NCBI RefSeq assembly: GCF_000813325.1
Contig: NZ_BBQE01000003.1
Direction: 5' to 3' (one strand)
DNA length: 64,000 bases
Source: Sulfurospirillum cavolei
GTDB lineage: Bacteria; Campylobacterota; Campylobacteria; Campylobacterales; Sulfurospirillaceae
Part shown: positions 61,826-64,000 of the stretch, piece by piece
Layout: the number at the start of each line of letters is the position of its first letter
Numbering within the stretch: the stretch's first letter is position 1
Notes under the pieces: model-generated
Databases searched by the model: none
Seen by the model: only the letters and a program-made list of their open reading frames with translations
What the model was told of the DNA's origin: nothing
Position numbers and translations under genes: made by a program

Positions 61826-62359
61826 ATGCAACTTCGTTTGACACCGCATTGTATTTGTATTTACCTCTCAAAAACTTCTTCGCATTACGAAGCCGTGGTG
61901 CATACGCTCAATCAAACTTTCGGACAACCTTTTTGGATCAAAGAGACGCTTATTAATATTGCCTTGCATCATGAATTAGAGCGACGCAAAGCATTTTTAA
62001 TCTCTTTATATCGCCATTGCGCTTTAACTTCAAAGACGCACAACGCTCTTTTCTTACAAAAACTGATCGCTTTTTGCGCTAAACCGATCAAACTGATTAT
62101 TACACACGAAACAACAACAAGCACTTCTTTAAAAAACATCGAAACTCGGACGGATCCTTATCGCTTGCTTCGGGCCAATAAATACGAGAGTTTTCACTCG
62201 ATTCGCCGTAAATACCTCCGCTTGGCAAAAGCCTATCATCCCGATACGCTCCAAACGAACGACGACGCCTTGCGCCAAACAACAACGCTCAAATTTCGTC
62301 AAATACAAGAAGCCTACGAAGTCATTAAAGCAGAAAAAAAGAGACAAACCGCCGCATAA
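61826..62359 (+). CDS. J-domain protein with C-terminal J domain
   Basis: 177 residues from ATG 61826 (MQLRLTPHCICIYL) with AAGGAG upstream. The first 100 residues match nothing I know. The last 65 form a J domain: KYESFHSIRRKYLRLAKAYH with HPD intact, then TLKFRQIQEAYEVIKAEKKR. J domains stimulate Hsp70 ATPase; its DnaK partner and client are unknown. The reversed order (J domain at the C-terminus) occurs in DjlA-like proteins. Confidence 0.8.
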   Translation: MQLRLTPHCICIYLSKTSSHYEAVVHTLNQTFGQPFWIKETLINIALHHELERRKAFLISLYRHCALTSKTHNALFLQKLIAFCAKPIKLIITHETTTSTSLKNIETRTDPYRLLRANKYESFHSIRRKYLRLAKAYHPDTLQTNDDALRQTTTLKFRQIQEAYEVIKAEKKRQTAA

Positions 62360-62383
62360 AAATCTTTTTTAAGGTTTGATTGG

Positions 62384-62389
62384 TACAAT
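62384..62389 (+). promoter_or_regulatory. Putative -10 element of tRNA-Ala
   Basis: TACAAT at 62384-62389, 32 nt before the tRNA, fits a -10 hexamer. No clear -35; moderate support. Confidence 0.4.
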
Positions 62390-62420
62390 ACTCTTCTTAA
62401 TTTTCTTCCCGATCCGAAAC

Positions 62421-62496
62421 GGGGTGTTAGCTCAGCTGGGAGAGCGCAACGCTGGCAGCGTTGAGGTCAGGGGTTCGATCCCCCTACACTCCACCA
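62421..62496 (+). tRNA. tRNA-Ala (anticodon GGC)
   Basis: A complete cloverleaf: acceptor GGGGTGT/ACACTCC (one G-U pair), D arm GCTC/GAGC, anticodon stem CAACG/CGTTG with loop CTGGCAG (anticodon GGC at 62454-62456), T arm AGGGG/CCCCT with TTCGATC, and an encoded CCA end. It marks the boundary between core genes and an AT-rich accessory segment. Confidence 0.96.
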
Positions 62497-62871
62497 CGTA
62501 TTTCAGGGGTTTAAAGCCACTTTTTAAAACTTCAAAAAATCTCTGTTCACCACCTTGTTCACCACCTCATAATATTTAGCCTTGCCTCAAAAATTTAAAA
62601 ATTTTTATAAACTAATTTATTTTTTTAAGGTTAAATTCTCATTATTAAATGATTTGAAATATCATTATTTTTTAAATTTTTCTCTACTCGGAAATTCTGC
62701 TTTAAATTTAACATATATATATAAAAATCTAAACCTCAAAAAACAAATAAAATATTAATTAATTATAAAAATATAATTAAATATTTTATGTTTTAAATAT
62801 AAATTAATTTTATGGACAAATCTTGCTAAAGATGGAATGATGTCAAATATAAATTATCAAGGAAGAACAAC
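62497..62871. other. AT-rich gene-free stretch after tRNA-Ala
   Basis: 375 nt with no convincing gene. It contains the 12-bp tandem repeat, then from about 62580 very AT-rich DNA with short palindromic A/T runs (for example AAAAATTTAAAAATTTTT) unlike the rest of the window. A possible promoter for the small HTH gene is TATAAA-like at about 62848. Base composition suggests acquired DNA. Confidence 0.7.
62544..62567 (+). repeat. 12-bp perfect tandem repeat next to tRNA-Ala
   Basis: TGTTCACCACCT occurs twice in direct succession (62544-62555, 62556-62567), 47 nt after the tRNA. CACCA echoes the tRNA 3' end. It may be a recombination or binding site of the integrated element; no function is shown. 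Confidence 0.85.
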
Positions 62872-63090
62872 ATGCTAGATCGAAAAATTTCATCGAAAGA
62901 GCTGGAAAAAAAAGGACTAATTATTGACGAGATTGAAATCATTCCCCCAAACACTCTAAAAGAAAAAACACAAGCAAATTTGAGGTATGAACGACGAATT
63001 CCATTTTTTAAACTTTGTGGCAGAATCTATTATCAAGCAAGTCATCTAAAAGAATGGGCAGAAAAACAGAAAGTAAACATAGCATCATAA
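62872..63090 (+). CDS. Small excisionase/AlpA-like HTH DNA-binding protein
   Basis: 72 residues with AAGGAAG before the ATG. The second half (RRIPFFKLCGRIYYQASHLK, EWAEKQ) has the pattern of the HTH_17/MerR-like fold of excisionases and AlpA-type regulators (R-IP-K-G-R-Y-S-L-EW). Such genes are typical of integrated elements and plasmids. The N-terminal half is not recognised. Confidence 0.7.
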   Translation: MLDRKISSKELEKKGLIIDEIEIIPPNTLKEKTQANLRYERRIPFFKLCGRIYYQASHLKEWAEKQKVNIAS

Positions 63091-63092
63091 AG

Positions 63093-63159
63093 CTCCCTTC
63101 GTTGAAAGTTTGGTCGCCGACAACGAGGGAGAAATTAAAGCCTAGCAAGAGTCTTTAAT
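63093..63159. other. Two adjacent stem-loops between the accessory genes
   Basis: An 11-bp stem with one bulge, CTCCCTTCGTTG/CAACGAGGGAG (63093-63131, 16-nt loop), is followed by a 7-bp stem ATTAAAG/CTTTAAT (63134-63159). The first follows the HTH stop codon by 2 nt. It could be a terminator (no U-tract seen) or a structured RNA such as a replication-control RNA; strand is not determined. Confidence 0.6.
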
Positions 63160-63231
63160 CAGGCTGCATTATATCAACTGCTCCTTGATTATTCAACTTA
63201 GTTTTAAAATTTATAATAATTGGGGAAAATT

Positions 63232-63858
63232 ATGGAAGATAAAATTGAGCATAAAATACCACCGTTTTTACCTATTTCAATTGCATTTATAGGAGATAGA
63301 AGACTAAAAAGACTAAATAAAGATTTACCGAACTGCCAAGGTATTGGTATTGTTTTTTCAATTTTTTTAGAGCTTATTAAAGAAAAAAATCTCTCTTATC
63401 CATTAGACGAAATTGACATACTCGCCGATGAAATCAATACATCTGTTGAACTTACTGCAACCGTCATAAAAAACTACAATTTGTTTGATTTTTTTGAAGA
63501 TAACTCAGGCAAAAAGTTTTTTTCAACAGATTTGAAAATTTTACTAGAACCGTATTATAGAAAAGTCGAGGTAAATAGGCAAAATGCAAAACTTGGTGCA
63601 AAGAAAAAAGAATTGAAAATAAAGAATCAGTTACTAGAACTTGATAAAAAGTTGAGTACCAACGACTCAAATCAGCGACCGCAGAGCGATGGCTCAGCTA
63701 ATGTAATGGATTATAATTTAAATAATATAAAGAAAGAAAGCAACCCAGAATATGAGCAAGACGAAAATGAAAACTATGTCAACATAGATGGTAAGAAAAT
63801 TCCTCGCTATATAACACGTTTAGGGAGTGGAGTGGCAAATGATTTCGGCGTTTCCTAA
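63232..63858 (+). CDS. DUF4373/Lin1244-like replication-associated protein
   Basis: 208 residues from ATG 63232 (MEDKIEHKIPPFL), with GGGGA upstream; a TTG at 63220 is in frame. The N-terminal 115 residues (IGDRRLKRLNKDLPNCQGIG, FLELIKEKNLSYPLDEIDIL, VIKNYNLFDFFEDNSG) follow the DUF4373/Lin1244-Lin1753 pattern of phage replisome organiser-like proteins. The rest is polar and Lys/Asn-rich, low in complexity. Codon use is AT-rich compared with core genes. Family match is tentative. Confidence 0.6.
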   Translation: MEDKIEHKIPPFLPISIAFIGDRRLKRLNKDLPNCQGIGIVFSIFLELIKEKNLSYPLDEIDILADEINTSVELTATVIKNYNLFDFFEDNSGKKFFSTDLKILLEPYYRKVEVNRQNAKLGAKKKELKIKNQLLELDKKLSTNDSNQRPQSDGSANVMDYNLNNIKKESNPEYEQDENENYVNIDGKKIPRYITRLGSGVANDFGVS

Positions 63859-63876
63859 CGCGCTATCGCTTGTGGC

Positions 63877-63912
63877 TCGAAGCTTTTTTCGCAAGCGAAA
63901 ACTCTGCTTCGA
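63877..63912. other. Two-tier inverted repeat near the right edge
   Basis: TCGAAGC/GCTTCGA (outer, 7 bp) encloses TTTTCGC/GCGAAAA (inner, 7 bp, 2-nt loop), 18 nt after the last gene. It is GC-richer than its surroundings. It may be a terminator for the preceding gene or a functional site of the element (oriT, recombination site); the downstream bases are not U-rich. Confidence 0.55.
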
Positions 63913-64000
63913 CCTTAAGCTGTAGTGACAAGCAAACAATGCTATAAATGGATTTCAAATTGATGACTTATTATTTAATCCAAATTACTCTATACCTACT

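Noticed and set aside
62376..62579. Open frame across tRNA-Ala
   Set aside because: Its codons are the tRNA itself; a chance frame often annotated by mistake over tRNA genes.
62500..64000. CRISPR array in the repeat-bearing accessory tail
   Set aside because: Only a two-copy 12-bp tandem repeat without spacers; no cas genes in the window.

Overview
This window is a chromosomal segment from a Campylobacterota (epsilonproteobacterial) organism, probably a free-living, motile, flagellated, microaerobic one of the Sulfurospirillum/Arcobacter/Sulfurimonas kind; the genus cannot be fixed from sequence alone. The grounds are a ccoNOQP cbb3 oxidase operon next to a TauE/SafE-like membrane protein, the S10-spc-alpha ribosomal cluster running unbroken into secY-map-infA-rpmJ without rpmD, sensor kinases with the AHQW(R/K)QPL H-box, the H. 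pylori-like start of PanD, and dense packing with many 4-nt ATGA stop/start overlaps.

Layout. 1-2831 (minus): cbb3 cytochrome oxidase ccoNOQP, cut by the left edge inside ccoP. 3000-7281 (minus): one tight operon DUF507-carA-safE-PAS kinase-OmpR regulator, closed by a clear terminator. 7364-11561 (minus): aminotransferase, hisZ, purA, fliJ-like and motE-like genes. 11819-13350 (plus): a chemoreceptor broken by an out-of-frame internal deletion. 13475-20963 (minus): housekeeping run nifU-like, TPR protein, murE, panD, ybaB, PDZ protein, ispA-like, tkt, gph-like. 21108-34954 (minus): the complete S10/spc/alpha cluster with its own sigma70 promoter in front of rpsJ, an internal promoter and structured leader before rpmJ, and a perfect 12-bp hairpin after rplQ. 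35126-42342: an AAA-type ATPase, a SpoIIE-type phosphatase, rnhB, feoAB and a kinase with a periplasmic solute-binding-like sensor. 42333-48277: aroC, rnc, rnhA and a LapB-like TPR/zinc-ribbon protein, then dnaG (apparently leaderless) and a PP-loop sulfurtransferase-like protein.

48339-61663 is the regulatory heart. A CheY-like / CheC-like / diguanylate cyclase trio on the plus strand faces an eleven-gene minus-strand chemosensory operon: cheY, cheW, mcp, a small STAS-like gene, cheA, cheR, a kinase-like protein without the phospho-acceptor histidine, cheD, cheB, a PAS hybrid-like kinase and a receiver-domain protein with an unrecognised C-terminal half. The receptor, the degenerate kinase and the terminal regulator all end in a similar acidic tail finishing in an aromatic residue (DLKEF, EMKEF, EIEFF), which suggests a shared docking site. 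This is the best candidate in the window for something not well described.

61826-62496 holds a J-domain protein gene and tRNA-Ala(GGC). Directly after the tRNA, base composition drops sharply to AT-rich DNA with a tandem repeat, a small excisionase/AlpA-like HTH gene, structured intergenic DNA and a DUF4373-like replication-type gene: the beginning of an integrated element whose integrase is not in the window.

Across the core part, the octamer TTACATGT/ACATGTAA recurs about 24 times, many times more than base composition predicts, and is absent from the accessory tail.
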